A stretch of DNA of 49,759 nt, from contig JASJQH010006894.1 of the NCBI GenBank assembly GCA_040143965.1, positions 1 to 49,759 of the forward strand. The letters are read 5' to 3'. Of the stretch, positions 35,127-46,365 are shown piece by piece. Both the position numbers and the translations under genes were made by a program. Each line of letters begins with the position of its first letter. Positions within the stretch are counted from its first letter, which is position 1. Origin of the DNA: Basidiobolus ranarum (taxonomy: Eukaryota > Basidiobolomycota > Basidiobolomycetes > Basidiobolales). A model generated the notes under the pieces. That model made no database searches. It was not told the DNA's origin and worked only from the letters and a program-made list of their open reading frames with translations.

Positions 35127-36104
35127 TTATTCTTGTTGGGCACGAGCAAAGGCAGCCTTCTTTTGTTCGACCTTGTTGCGACGTTGCTTGAGGTTGAGCT
35201 TGAGTTTGTGGTAACGCTTGGTCTTCTCACCTGGAGCAGGCTTCTTCTTGTCAGTAGGCTTGAAGGTAGGATCTTCACGGATCTGTTGGTGGGCAGATTC
35301 GTACATCTCTTCGATGTTATCTTCGGTGATGCCATTTTCGAGGTACTTGGCGAATTGACGCTTGTACTTCTCTTCATCATCTTCAGCGAGGTAGCTCATG
35401 TACTCAGCAACGTGACCACCATAGATGTAGGTACGAAGAATTTCAGAGTCCAAGGACTTGGCCTCAGCATCATAACCGGGGAAACGGTTCTCGGAGTGAG
35501 GAATGAAAATACCACCATCGGAGGCACCCTTAAGGGCAGCGAAGACACGGGAACCAGTAGTGGTACGCTTCAAACCGACATCAAGGAAAGCCTTGAAGGG
35601 ACGAGGAGCATCCTCGAGCTCTTCAACGAGGGAGACGGTACCGTCAGCCTCTTCGACACCTTGGTACTTGTCAGCAAGACCAAGCTTGGTCAAGACACGA
35701 CGAGCAACAAGAAGACCAGTGCAGTAAGCAGAGGCGTAGTTGGTCAAACCAACCTTGACACCATACTTAGGTAACTCATGAGCGTAGGCAGAAGCCAAAA
35801 CGAAATCACCTTGAATCTTGGCATAGACGATTTGACAGATAATGTCAGAGTTGGTGAAACGAACAACCAATCTGTACTTAGGAGAGTTGTACTTGTTCTT
35901 GGCTTGAACGACAAGACGCTTACGAGCGTAGTAGTCAGTTTTACCTTCTCTTCTTCTTCTATACTTCACTTGGAAGCGCTTGAAATAAGCCTTGTTCTTA
36001 ACGAGCTTGACGAATGGCTACAGAAAAATTGGATTGTAAGTTATGGGGTGCTTCATTCCTTCAATAATGGATGGATGGGATTGAAAAGAATGATAGTTTA
36101 CCAT
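35127..36104 (-). CDS. RPL5: 60S ribosomal protein uL18 (RPL5)
   Basis: Two exons: the first is just the start codon (36104-36102), then an 84-base intron, then 36017-35127. The product is 297 residues, the same as human RPL5. Landmarks: [20 protein letters not shown] at the start, [60 protein letters not shown] and a Lys-rich tail. RPL5 carries 5S rRNA together with RPL11 into the large subunit. Codons are strongly biased to C-ending and G-ending forms compared with neighbours, as in RPL10A, indicating high expression. A 213-codon antisense frame on the plus strand is a by-product of this bias. Confidence 0.97.
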
Positions 36105-36492
36105 GACAACGGCCGTACTCTGGGAAAGTAGAAAGAAGGATCACATCTGATCGCCATCAAACTTATATTCCATTATCCTCTGTCACACATTTTTGACATC
36201 AGGTATCACATAATCAGATTGGATAAATGCTGATAGCGAAAATTTCCATAAAAATATTGAATAGTTGGAATACGGATAATAAATGCAACTTTTGTTCATT
36301 GATTTCACAGCATTTTCTACAATGATAGCAGTTTAAGCAAGGCTGAAACTACCGAAGAAAAAAAAAGAAATACCAAGTAATGAAATAAAATAGATTATAA
36401 TTATGGCATTTATTTTGGGGAGTGCGCAACATATAATGAGGGAAATATAACAATAGAGAATAAAGGGAATCAGTTAAAATTTAACGCTCAGA
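36105..36492. other. Intergenic, RPL5 promoter and eIF3d 3' flank
   Basis: One inverted CCAAT (ATTGG, 36218-36222) lies about 115 bases upstream of the RPL5 ATG. The rest, toward eIF3d, is AT-rich with no gene. Confidence 0.4.
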
Positions 36493-38304
36493 TTAATTGG
36501 CATTTTGAGCGGGAACAGCTTCACTATCTTCTTTTGTTGTGTCATCGTGATCAAAGGCATCCATAGGCACAGAGTACAATCTGAGCATAGGTCTGTTGGG
36601 ATCCTTGACCAAAATGAATTTACCTTCGGGCAATCTGAGACAGATATCAACCATGGCTTTCAAGATACCCCAAGCATTTTGTAAGCTCAAGTTCATTTGA
36701 GCAGCAAACTCTGCAGGCTTGAAAACTTGGGTACCCAGGATAACGTGACGTGTGTTTTCCTTAGGATGGGCACGACTGACATAACCAAGTCTGAGTTGCT
36801 CACAACCAGCAAGAACAGCTTGTAAAGCCCAACGAGCGAGCTTAGAACCGTTATTTTTCATCTCAGTGGCGACAACGGCACCACGTTGAGTATCAAGCTT
36901 CTGACGCCAGTCCAAAGCGCCACCGGAACCAGGGGCACGGGAATCGAATTCGTTCAAAGCCTTGATAGTGATGAATGACTCGGTATTACCAGTCTTAGCA
37001 ACACCATCAACCTCAGTACGAATGACAATATTCAAAGGCTCTTCATCGTCACCCAAGTTGAAGCGACGGTAACGATAACCTGCAGAGGCAAGAGGTTCAA
37101 CATCCTCACTGCTGTGGAAAGGATTGGGGTTCTCAAAGTCATATGACTCCTCTTCATTCAAAACTTGAGCACTGAAGTTATTGTTGATATCAGTAGCTTC
37201 AGAGGAGAGAGCATTGGGGTTGTTGATATCAGCTCCTTCAAGAGGAGGATCAGCTGCGTTCTCATTGACAGAGAGGAAGTCAAACACACCACCATCACGC
37301 TTATCGAAGATCAATTTGTCTCCTTCACGAGTAACAACAATGTCCCAAGGATAAGCTGATCTAGGAGCACTCATCAACAAAGCAAGAATATTGTCGGTAG
37401 CAAAAACAGTGCCTTCTTCTTTATCCATAAGTTCTTGCATGATTGGATCTTCACTGGTAGTGACGTTGAAGCGAGTACGATTGATCTCTTCAAGGGGCTT
37501 CTCGACCTTGGAGACAAGACGGTCATATGATTTCTCATAATGGTGAACTCTACCATAGGAAGCAATATCCTCAGGTTGACGAACATCCATAGCTAATTTA
37601 GCAAGACGATGAAGTTCGAATTCCTCAACAACCTTCCATTCAGGACCAACAGTAATAGAAGCATCTCTAGTACGTTGTGGCTTCTTTTGATAGCCTCTGT
37701 TATAACCGCCACGATTACCAGCACCAAGGCGTTGAAATTGACCAGTGCGTCCAGTTCTTTGGTATTGATTTTGATTCTGGTTTTGGTTACGTCCGGGGCG
37801 CTGTTAAAAATATATGATTAATATCAAATAGCGAGAAAAATAATACAAGTTCGAGGCTTACTTTGGTGGCGGCGCTTCCGCGGGAAGAGGCCTTTTTCTG
37901 AGCAGCAGTTCTGTTATCAACGACAGAGAAACTAGATTCATCTTCAGCGTGTTGATAAACAAAAGCACTAGCCAAACTACTGCCATAACCTTGGTAGCTA
38001 TCTGAATTTTATTTATCATGGGTAAAGAATTGTTCAGATAATTTTCTAAAAGGTGTATCAACGTAATGAAAATATTATATGCACCTTTGTAGTTTCTATA
38101 ACCTTGGCGATTTCTACCACCCGCTTCCTTGTTATCCTTGTTGTCAGGAGCAGACCAATCGGCAATTCTGCCTAATTTATCACCTTTGCTGTAAGGCGCA
38201 TATGGGATGTCCTTGTACTGCTCAGGAAGATGAGAAGTGGAAGGACCCCAACCACCTTCATTATCGTTAATAGTGGACAGAACAAAATTTGCACGAGTGG
38301 TCAT
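36493..38304 (-). CDS. Translation initiation factor eIF3 subunit D
   Basis: Three exons (38304-38085, 38001-37862, 37800-36493) sum to 556 codons (555 residues; human eIF3d 548). It starts MTTRANFVLSTINDNEGGWG, then GDKLGRIADWS. An RG/NQ-rich RNA-binding stretch (GRNQNQNQNQYQRTGRTGQF) and the cap-binding core follow: VHHYEKSYDRLVSKVEKPLE, DNILALLMSAPRSAYPWDIV, SYDFENPNPFHSSEDVEPLA, YRYRRFNLGDDEEPLNIVIR, LDWRQKLDTQRGAVVATEMK and VSRAHPKENTRHVILGTQ. eIF3d belongs to the eIF3 complex and can bind the mRNA cap itself. The end is acidic. Divergent from the MutY gene. Confidence 0.96.
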
Positions 38305-38797
38305 GATGTAAGATAAAAGTGGCAAAGAGACTACTAGCCAGAATCGTATCGATATGTGAAAACACAAAAAAAATGGCCTCGTGTTCGTCCTATCCCCCGC
38401 ACCCGTAGGGCCCAGGATGCTTGTAAGAAAAAAAAAACGATAAAATAGAAAAAAAATTAGATCATTGAATTAATGCGGTTGTTTTTTGTAGAATAAGATA
38501 AATTTAAAGCTTATGTAATTATCTATTTTTATAAATTTCCAATATTATTCGAATCTCCATTAATTTTGTCTGCTAATCAATCAGACCTTGAGAGAAGTTG
38601 GTGATATTATATTTATATGGACCACAATATTCATTGATCATGCGATTGCATGTACTTGTATTATTATATTACGATCGTGGGTTTGGTTCTGAAAGCCAAA
38701 AAAGGTAATCATTTTACAAACTAAATAAACAAAATGGAGGTCTCAAATGATAATAATCTTTAACAAGCACCACCCGCCAAATTCTAGTTAGCAAAAG
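38305..38797. promoter_or_regulatory. Divergent promoter, eIF3d / MutY homolog
   Basis: A GC-rich patch at about 38373-38420 stands just upstream of eIF3d and is flanked by A tracts; the rest is AT-rich. No ORF seen. Confidence 0.4.
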
Positions 38798-40968
38798 ATG
38801 CCCACAAAGAGAATTACTCGTTCACAAACACGTGTTCAAACGTCGGTAGAATTAGAGCCACTAAAAAATATTGTAGAAAACCCGATAAGAACCCCTAAAC
38901 GTTCACGAAAGGAAAAAGTCTCGAACGAGCTGGAAGTAGGTTCTACTAGTTCTTCACCAAGACATGCTATAGTTTATCACAGATTTACTTCAGAGGAAGT
39001 TGAAACGATAAGAAGCGAGCTTATTAGTTGGTATAATGATAATAAGAGAACTTTAGAGTGGAGGTTAGACTGGGAGGAGGTGAGAATTAAGTTTTTTGTA
39101 ATCCTCTGTAACTCTGTCAACATTAGCTCACACTCAACCAACTGGATTTAGGGTAGGAGTAAAAGTCAATTAAGCCAGCGGGCTTATGAAGGTAAATTCT
39201 CGTTTATTGTGAGAGTCAGTGGAGTGCAAGTGCTCATCTTTTTCTGGTTCTATAGTCTGGGTGAGTGAGATAATGTTACAGCAGGTAAATAGTTTGGGAT
39301 ATAGTTGATATTTTCAAGTACTTACATAGTGCTATAGACTCAAGTCAAGACGGTCAGGGAATACTATCGACGATGGATATCAAAATGGCCAACCGTCAGG
39401 GATCTTGCAAATGCTGACTTAGAGGTATAGACTTTTAGACTTTAAAGTTCAAGCTATAGTTGTGAATTATCGTTTAAACAGGAAGTGAACAAAGTATGGG
39501 CAGGGCTTGGATACTATCAAAGAGCTCGTAGACTACACGAGGGTGCCAAGAAAATAGTTGACGATCTTGGTGGAATAATGCCTTCGAATGGTGTGGATTT
39601 GCAGCGTTTAATTCCGGGGATTGGAAGGTAGGTAACTATCTCATCTCTTGGCATACGCCTATGTTAACATGGTGTTATTCTTAGATATACAGCCGGAGCA
39701 ATTTCTTCTATTGCTTATAACCAGCCTACTGAGCTTGTTGACGGAAATGTCGTACGGGTACTCTCAAGATTGCGTGGTATAGGAGGAGATCCGAAGAGCA
39801 GTGGTATTATCGAAATGATATGGTACATTCTTCAGTGTATTCAACTATCGAAAGTCACATTGAGCTAACAATGCCAATAGGGATTTGGCAAAGGTGCTAA
39901 TTCACCCTAAATGCCCAGGCGATTTCAACCAAGCTCTAATGGAGTTGGGTGCTACGATATGTACACCAACCAATCCCAACTGTCAAGGTTGTCCTGTGAA
40001 AACCGAATGTCGAGCTTTAGAAGAGGTTATTGTTTTAGATTCAGGTCTTAGCTGAGATCAATATAGTAATCCAGTTTACAATAGACTAAGCTGCAGAGAC
40101 TGGTCGATATAAAATTGGCGGATATTGAAGATCGTTAGTATATATATACGGTCAGTTGAAGTTTATTGAGCTTGAGGATTAATTTTTCTCGTCGTCCTGT
40201 CATATTTAGAATGCACATTATGTCTCCCTCGAGCTGCCGATGAACCTTATCGTGTCACAGACTACCCACGCAAGGTTGAAAAAAAACCACCTAGAGAAGA
40301 GGGTACTGTAAATTTGTGGTATCTTATCGACCATCACTAATGTGTGAATTACTATACACAGGATCTGTAGTGTGCATTCTGGAGCATGTTGACGTTGACA
40401 CTCAACAGATACATTATTTACTTCAGAAACGTCCAGAAAAAGGTATTATCATATTTTTATCACTTTCAATCTATCCATACTAAAGCCTAGTGTTAGGTTT
40501 ATTGGCTGGGTTGTGGGAGTTTCCTAACGTATCCATAAGTCAGACGCCACTCTCAAACCAAGAGCATGTTATGTTGGCAATTCAAGATGTTCAGAAAAGA
40601 CTGGGAATAGTAATACGCGATGAATCTCGAAGTGAATATATTGGATCGATTATCCATTTGTTTTCTCATATTAAGCAAACCTACCAAGTCGTTAGAGTAA
40701 CGATTGACAGGTGATTTTTTCAAATTATTCCATTACGTATCTCGAACTAGTCTAATAGCGAAATTGTAGCTCCGAGAGTCACCTACCTATGCCAACGATC
40801 GCAACTACTGAATTCCAATGGGTCTCTCAATCAGAGATTTCTAAGTGTGCGATTCCAACGGGGCTGAGAAAAGCTTTCAAGCTACTAACGAAGGAACCAT
40901 CCGCTTCGGTAGCGAAGAAAGCTAAAGTCTCTACGAATCAACCCTCAATTAAGACCTTTTTCAAATGA
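38798..40968 (+). CDS. A/G-specific adenine DNA glycosylase (MutY/MUTYH)
   Basis: About ten exons. After a basic tail ([20 protein letters not shown]) comes the glycosylase core: [29 protein letters not shown] (catalytic Glu), [40 protein letters not shown] (helix-hairpin-helix) and [20 protein letters not shown] (catalytic Asp in VDGNV). The iron-sulfur loop is [17 protein letters not shown], spacing C-x6-C-x2-C-x5-C, so the 4Fe-4S cluster is intact. The C-terminal NUDIX-like domain ([25 protein letters not shown]) recognises 8-oxoG. The protein ends QPSIKTFFK, a PCNA-interacting PIP box. It removes A paired with 8-oxoG and so prevents G-to-T changes. Confidence 0.94.
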
Positions 40969-41606
40969 CATTCATGAAAGGAGAATAAACAAACTAATGA
41001 GTTCTGGGGTTGTAGTAGTAAGTGAAGTTTCCTAGGAAGGTACCAAATACTATAATAGAAGAGTATGTATGGGTAAATTTGATTATTTGACAATCAAGGA
41101 AGCTCAATCGGCCCAAATATCGGGTAGCAGAAACCAGTTATAGTTGAATTCTGATCTGAAACCGCACAAGTGAGATCTTAATGACTTTGCATCAGTGATC
41201 AGGTTATGTTAGTTACAAGTAAGAAATCTACCCTGGTCTCTCTTTTTTGCATAATCTCTGCATACTGTCTAATACGATATTAATATGCACGCTTAATAAG
41301 ACGTTGATGGTACCGGTTGTAAGTGACTTTCCTTGCAGATATTTGCACTGACCTCCCTTTATAGTCAGAATACAATGATGGAGTGGGGAGTGGGGAATAT
41401 GAGCCTTTGGGAAGAGTTTTGCACTGGTTAGATTACTTGCACTCAATGGTTGGTCAGAATGGAGTCAAGTAATTTCTATCTACTTTGGCGTGTCAATATT
41501 AAATACATTAACAATAAACAACTCAGGGAGTTGCTGGCCTGAAAAGAATATAAATCCTCATTTTAACTGAAGCTACTATCATTATCAACACATCTTGTTT
41601 GGAGAA
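40969..41606. promoter_or_regulatory. Intergenic with TATA box for the CAP-domain gene
   Basis: TATAAAT at 41549-41555 lies about 58 bases before the ATG at 41607. No gene in the remaining stretch. Confidence 0.5.
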
Positions 41607-42131
41607 ATGAAGAACTGGACTACCCTCATCTTCTTCACACTCTTTCTTTTCCAAGCCATCCTAATTGTCGTCGATGCGAGGAATGTGCAAGTACCCACTA
41701 AAGGACGTCCAAGAAAAGGTAAAACCTCCCTCGTCACGGTAGCAGTCACCGCTGGTACTGGCAATCTTCAAAATATGTTGAACTTGGTTAACCAACAACG
41801 CATGAAAAATGGTAGACCCCTACTAAAACTTGACAGTCGTCTTGTGCAAGCAGCGCAGAAGCATACAGATTACCAAGCTAGAGTTGGCCAAATGACTCAC
41901 AATGAACCTGGAAGACCATTGAGTCTTCGCGTATCTGAATCAGGATTCAGATGGACTGCCCTCGGAGAGAACGTAGCAATGAGTTATCCCAGTGTCGAGG
42001 CTGTTATGAAGGGATGGATGAATTCACCTGGACACCGACAAAATATCCTCAATCCGCAGTATACTCATTTTGGGTCTGGATACGTCGCTAAAGGAAACTA
42101 CTGGACTCAGGTGTTTGGTCGTAGTGCTTGA
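41607..42131 (+). CDS. Secreted CAP-domain (SCP/PR-1-like) protein
   Basis: A single exon of 174 residues. Signal peptide: NWTTLIFFTLFLFQAILIVV, then VDARN. A basic linker (TKGRPRKGKTS) precedes the CAP fold: LVNQQRMKNGRPLLKLDSRL, QAAQKHTDYQARVGQMTHNE, ALGENVAMSY, MKGWMNSPGHRQNILNPQYT, HFGSGYVAKGNYWTQVFG. Residues of the CAP cavity are present (His in TH, Glu in GEN, His in GHR). This is the short, single-domain type related to bacterial YkwD as well as fungal PRY proteins. PRY proteins bind sterols or fatty acids outside the cell; whether this one does is unknown. It is convergent with REXO4, with a gap of about 200 bases. Confidence 0.93.
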   Translation: MKNWTTLIFFTLFLFQAILIVVDARNVQVPTKGRPRKGKTSLVTVAVTAGTGNLQNMLNLVNQQRMKNGRPLLKLDSRLVQAAQKHTDYQARVGQMTHNEPGRPLSLRVSESGFRWTALGENVAMSYPSVEAVMKGWMNSPGHRQNILNPQYTHFGSGYVAKGNYWTQVFGRSA

Positions 42132-42338
42132 AGCGCTGCTCATAATTTTGTTTGTTAACTTAATAAATAATTTGGATTCAACGCGTTCTATTGGTTGAAA
42201 TTTGACAGTCTCAAAAGATAATGCATACAAGCATACACTCTTACCTAACTGGTATTTATACCTTGAGATCTCCAAACGTTGGACATACAAAGAAAATTTA
42301 TGCACTACCAAGAGGCCATTTATTAGATACATATAATT

Positions 42339-43727
42339 CTATTCAGTTTTAACTGGCTCTATACTATTACTATTACTCTGCTCCTCGGTCTTTCCTTGGC
42401 CTTGACCCTGGTTCGTCTTAGCTGCGGTTTTCTTTAAAGAATTGTTTTGACGTTTGATTTGTCTGTCCCAAGTCTTTTTCCATTTACGGAAAAGAAGCAT
42501 AGTTGCCTGGGCATCTGTTACCGAAGAGTGACTTCCACCTTGAATCTCCAAGTTGAAAATCTCTTTGGCTAAACGTTTGAGACCTGGTGTGTGCCCATCA
42601 ACTACGGCTCGATAGTGATGATATAATGAAGTATCTCTGATCAGCTCCGGTGGATGTTCTAACTTCAGCGCTTCCAAATCATGGTGGATACTATGACCAA
42701 CGAGAACTCGATTGTTGATTAATTCTGCCACTTCTTTCTGGACCTTAGCAAATGGGGGCGCTTTAAATGGATACAGTTAGTATGACAATAGAAATGGAAG
42801 TTTTCAAGTAGCTAATATACTCTACCACTACGAACATGGTTTGGCTTAATTCCACTCACGAAAGTACGATAATCAGTGACTTGTTCAGTGGGTTTGACGT
42901 ACTTGTCAATTAACACACGTCCATAGAAATTGACTATACTGACACGTGCTAAGACTGAACGTGAACCTTTGTGACCCACACCAACCATCTCACAATCAAC
43001 TGCAAGGAATCTCCCAATTCTAAAAGTAAGATGTTTAGTTGAGACCTTGTTGGCGGTAAATAAAGTACATCATAGAATTTCTTACTTGTTCTTATTCTCC
43101 TCATCTTCGGTTGGATCGTCTAGAAGTCGAAGTAAGCGTTGCTCAGAAGATTCACCTGGAATATCTGTTAAATCTTGAACTAGCTCCATAGATTTCTTTT
43201 TCTTCGGAGTTGGTTTAGCTCTATAATAAATGGTCGAGTTGAGAAAAAGAAGTATAAAAGCAAGCGTGAAATTTGTTACATTTATTCACATACTCAGCAG
43301 TTTCTATATTTGTGACTGTAGTTGTGACCGTAGTCTCTTCCACGCCTTCAGTTGTAGTGCTAGTTTTCGATTCATGGATGGTCTCAGTGGTTTTTTCCAA
43401 CTTGATTTCTGACTCAAGTGTCTCCTCCTTTACTTCCGTGACAATTTCTTGAGGAACAATATCAGAGGTCTCCTTTTTCTTTTCCTTCTTTGCTTTCTTC
43501 ACCTTACGTTCTGAAGTTTCAGAATCTGAATCACGGTCGCGTTTACTCTTTTTCTTCTTTTCTTTAGCAACAACATCACTGCCATCGATATCTACTTTGA
43601 CTTTTTCTTTCTTTTCTTTCTTCTTCTTATGTGTGGTATCTTTTACCTTCTCCTCTTTGTCCTTTCTCTCTTTCTTGGATTTTTTCTTCTCTACTCGGGA
43701 CTCGGTTAACTTTAGTTCAGTAGCCAT
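42339..43727 (-). CDS. RNA exonuclease REXO4/Rex4 (DEDDh)
   Basis: Four or more exons. The first is highly charged (Lys/Glu, for example [20 protein letters not shown]), like nucleolar proteins, then [12 protein letters not shown]. After [15 protein letters not shown] and [15 protein letters not shown] comes the exonuclease core: [20 protein letters not shown] (D-x-E), [40 protein letters not shown] (Asp), [20 protein letters not shown] (His and Asp). All four acidic ligands and the catalytic His are therefore present. It trims the 3' ends of pre-rRNA in the nucleolus, and the family name comes from yeast REX4. The C-terminus is Gln/Lys-rich. The start at 43727 opens [12 protein letters not shown]. 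Confidence 0.92.
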
Positions 43728-44149
43728 AATAGATAAAAAAGAAAAATTCCAAGTAAAAAAAAAGAGTTTCAAAGAGTTTAGTTGAAATTTCCTCTAGTTT
43801 AACAAAATCATCCAACTTCAACCTTGTTTTAGTGAGGAAAATTTCAAGGGAAAAAAAAGATTTCCAAGGGAGAAAAAGGGAAAAAAAGGAACCTGATTTA
43901 CATCAAGATTCGTTACTCAACAATAGGTGAATCTTGATGCAAATCATTGGATTATTATAACGAGTGATTTTGTTTTGGTAATGGGGCTTTTATTAATTTG
44001 AAAAGTAAGGTTGGGCTGGGATGAAATGAGGTGCAGAAGAGATTTCTGGACTCGTGGAGGAGCTTATTACATTTGTACATAAATCAGATGGTAGTAATAC
44101 TGTGCATAAATCATCACTAAGCTAGAGATTAACACGAATGCAAACCAAC
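43728..44149. other. Intergenic, REXO4 upstream, beta-lactamase-like 3' flank
   Basis: A purine-rich tract (runs of A and G) at about 43740-43890 and the strong inverted repeat listed separately. No gene. Confidence 0.4.
43894..43946. repeat. 18-bp inverted repeat (stem-loop)
   Basis: Arms 43894-43911 (TGATTTACATCAAGATTC) and 43929-43946 (GAATCTTGATGCAAATCA) pair with one A-C mismatch, with a 17-base loop between them. It lies about 170 bases upstream of the REXO4 start and about 200 bases downstream of the beta-lactamase-like stop. It could be a small MITE remnant, an RNA structure or a binding palindrome. Confidence 0.75.
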
Positions 44150-46365
44150 TTAGTTGATTTCTATATTCTGGGAATGCGTTCCACCACTTGTACAATCTAG
44201 ATATGTAGATAAGACTAAGACTTGGGTGATAATAGGTAAGATGAAGTAGCTCCTTATTCCATGAGGTAACCTCGATTGTGTGATGATGCTTTTCCAGGAT
44301 ACGGTACGCGACAGATTATACAAGATCCCGAGGAAGATGAGTTGAAGAATAGATATAATTCCGGCAAAATGGGGTAACTGCTTGAATTGTCTATCTTGTG
44401 GAGAAAGCTCCAATTCATCTTCTGCTTCTGCTTCAGTCTCTTTCTTTACTTTAACGTCATCCTCTGCCTTTTCTTTGGCGTCCTCCTTTAACTTTTCTTT
44501 GGCGTCATCCTCTGGTTTTGTGACATCTACCTTAGAGTCTGGATTAACTCCAGAGTTGCGTAAGAATGAGTAGGAATAGTATCCAACTTCCACAACGAAA
44601 CAGGCGACACATACTATATAAACATACATCTGGAAATTGGCACTTTCATAAAACTTAGAACGCTTGAAGGGAATTGGTACATCGAAGACCCCGGTATGCA
44701 TAAAGAATCCATTAGAGATTGTTTCGAAGAAAACGTAACGTTTACTCTTCAACTCCGGTGATGGATTGATGATCTCGAACATGTCTTTTCCTATCTCTCT
44801 CAATTGAAGAGTACTGGTACCAAAGTAGATGCTCAAATCCTTCGAAAGTTTCACTTTTAGATCATGTTCATGGCCTGCAGTAACCGTGGCTTCCAAAAAT
44901 ATCGAAATGATTTTCTCATAATTTCCAACTGGAACTCGCGTGGGTCTGTATACACCGGTATATTGGCTACTTCTGCTGTCCCACGGTTCGGAATTGAGAA
45001 TGTATTCAGTGTCATACTCGGCTAAAGAGCTCAACTCTCCCACCCCATAGAAGTGGGACAGGAATCTCTCGACATATCCCTTACGTACGCTCAGGTTGTT
45101 GGAGTTATACCACAAGAATATCCCTAGTTTCTCATCTGGAAATAAAGAGATCTGACTGGTCTGGCCAAACAAGTCTCCAGCGTGCGAAATCATTCGAATT
45201 CCATTTTCGTATTTTGTCTCAAAGTATCCGTAACATACACCATCTAGGAGAGGATGGGAAGAGTAATGTTGAGCTTGCATCTGTTCTACACTTTGTTTTT
45301 GTAACACTCTGTTTCCTTCTTGACTGATTCCTTCGTTCAATTGTGCCATCATGAATCGACTCATGTCAGACGCGGTGGTAAATAACCCTCCAGTGGGTAG
45401 CAAAGCCATATAGAGATCATCGGATGGTTCAAATTTGACTCCTTCCTTGGCGTGCTTCTCATATCCATTAGCGAAATGATGTCCTAACTGGACTAACTGT
45501 TGTACTTGTTCATCGGTTCGGTTGAAACCGGTGAAAGTACTGGACTTCATTCCCAAGGGAGAAAGTACATTCTCTTTCATGTATTCAGGAAATGGTGTGT
45601 GGGTCAAGCGACTAACGATATATCCTAAAGCCGCCATATTGTAATAGGAGTAACTGGACAAGGTATCAACATCTCTCATACGCACTGGAAAATTTGTGAA
45701 CCTTTCCCTTACATCTAAACCAATCTAAATAAAAATATTCACGTGAATTTCAACTCAACTTACGAATATATTTAGAAGATAACTTTACCTCATCAGCTGT
45801 TCCAAACGATCCCGAGAATTTTTCATCCAGCCCGGAAGTGTGAGTAAGCAGATTCTCTATGGTCACATTGGAGAAGTAACCTGGGTCGGAAATCCGAAAA
45901 CCTCTCTTGTCATTGGGCTCTCTAAGGTATGTGTTGGCGGTCGCGTTAAGTGACTCAATAGCTCCGGATTCTATCAACTGTAAAATAGCGGTGGTAGTGA
46001 ATAGCTCTGAGATAGATCCCACTTGAAGTAGACTCTTCTCAGGGTCTGCTTGAAGTCCACTCGTAATGTTAGAAAATCCATACCCAGTTGAATAAATCAC
46101 TTCCTCCCCTTTGACAATACTAAGTACAGCTCCTATTGCATAAAAGAAACACGCGTAAATATATATATATATGAGCGAGGGAAACGCTTGAGCCACTGGT
46201 TTGAATGTCACCTGGTATTATGCCATCTAGGATGACTTTTTGGAAATAATCATCGGAAAAAGATTTTATCGCTTCTAGATTAAAGTCTCTGATAAGGGTT
46301 GCTTTCTCGGCGAGTATAGTTGATGCTCCATAAAGAGCCAACAAAATGGGGGTTCGTAGTAGCAT
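44150..46365 (-). CDS. Beta-lactamase-fold serine hydrolase-like membrane protein, SxxK altered
   Basis: Three exons (46365-46212, 46132-45789, 45724-44150) sum to 691 codons. An N-terminal signal peptide (RTPILLALYGASTILAEK) precedes a class C beta-lactamase/penicillin-binding fold: AVLSIVKGEEVIYSTGYGFS, LLQVGSISELFTTTAILQL, ENLLTHTSGLDEKFSG, SSYSYYNMAALGYIVSRLTH, LLPTGGLFTTASDMSRFMMA and MISHAGDLFGQTSQ. The YxN motif (YYN) and the HxG motif (HAG) are present, but the SxxK lysine is Glu (S-I-S-E), so normal catalysis is unlikely. After the fold come one membrane segment (MYVYIVCVACFVVEVGYYSY), an acidic-lysine linker (KEKLKEDAKEKAEDDVKVKK) and two more hydrophobic segments. Substrate unknown; this is not a drug-resistance gene. 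Confidence 0.88.

Noticed and set aside
35133-35774. 213-codon frame antisense to RPL5
   Set aside because: It is an effect of strong codon bias in RPL5; its product has no recognisable domain.
44150-46365. Beta-lactamase as an antibiotic-resistance gene
   Set aside because: Eukaryotic, intron-bearing, membrane-anchored and lacking the SxxK lysine.
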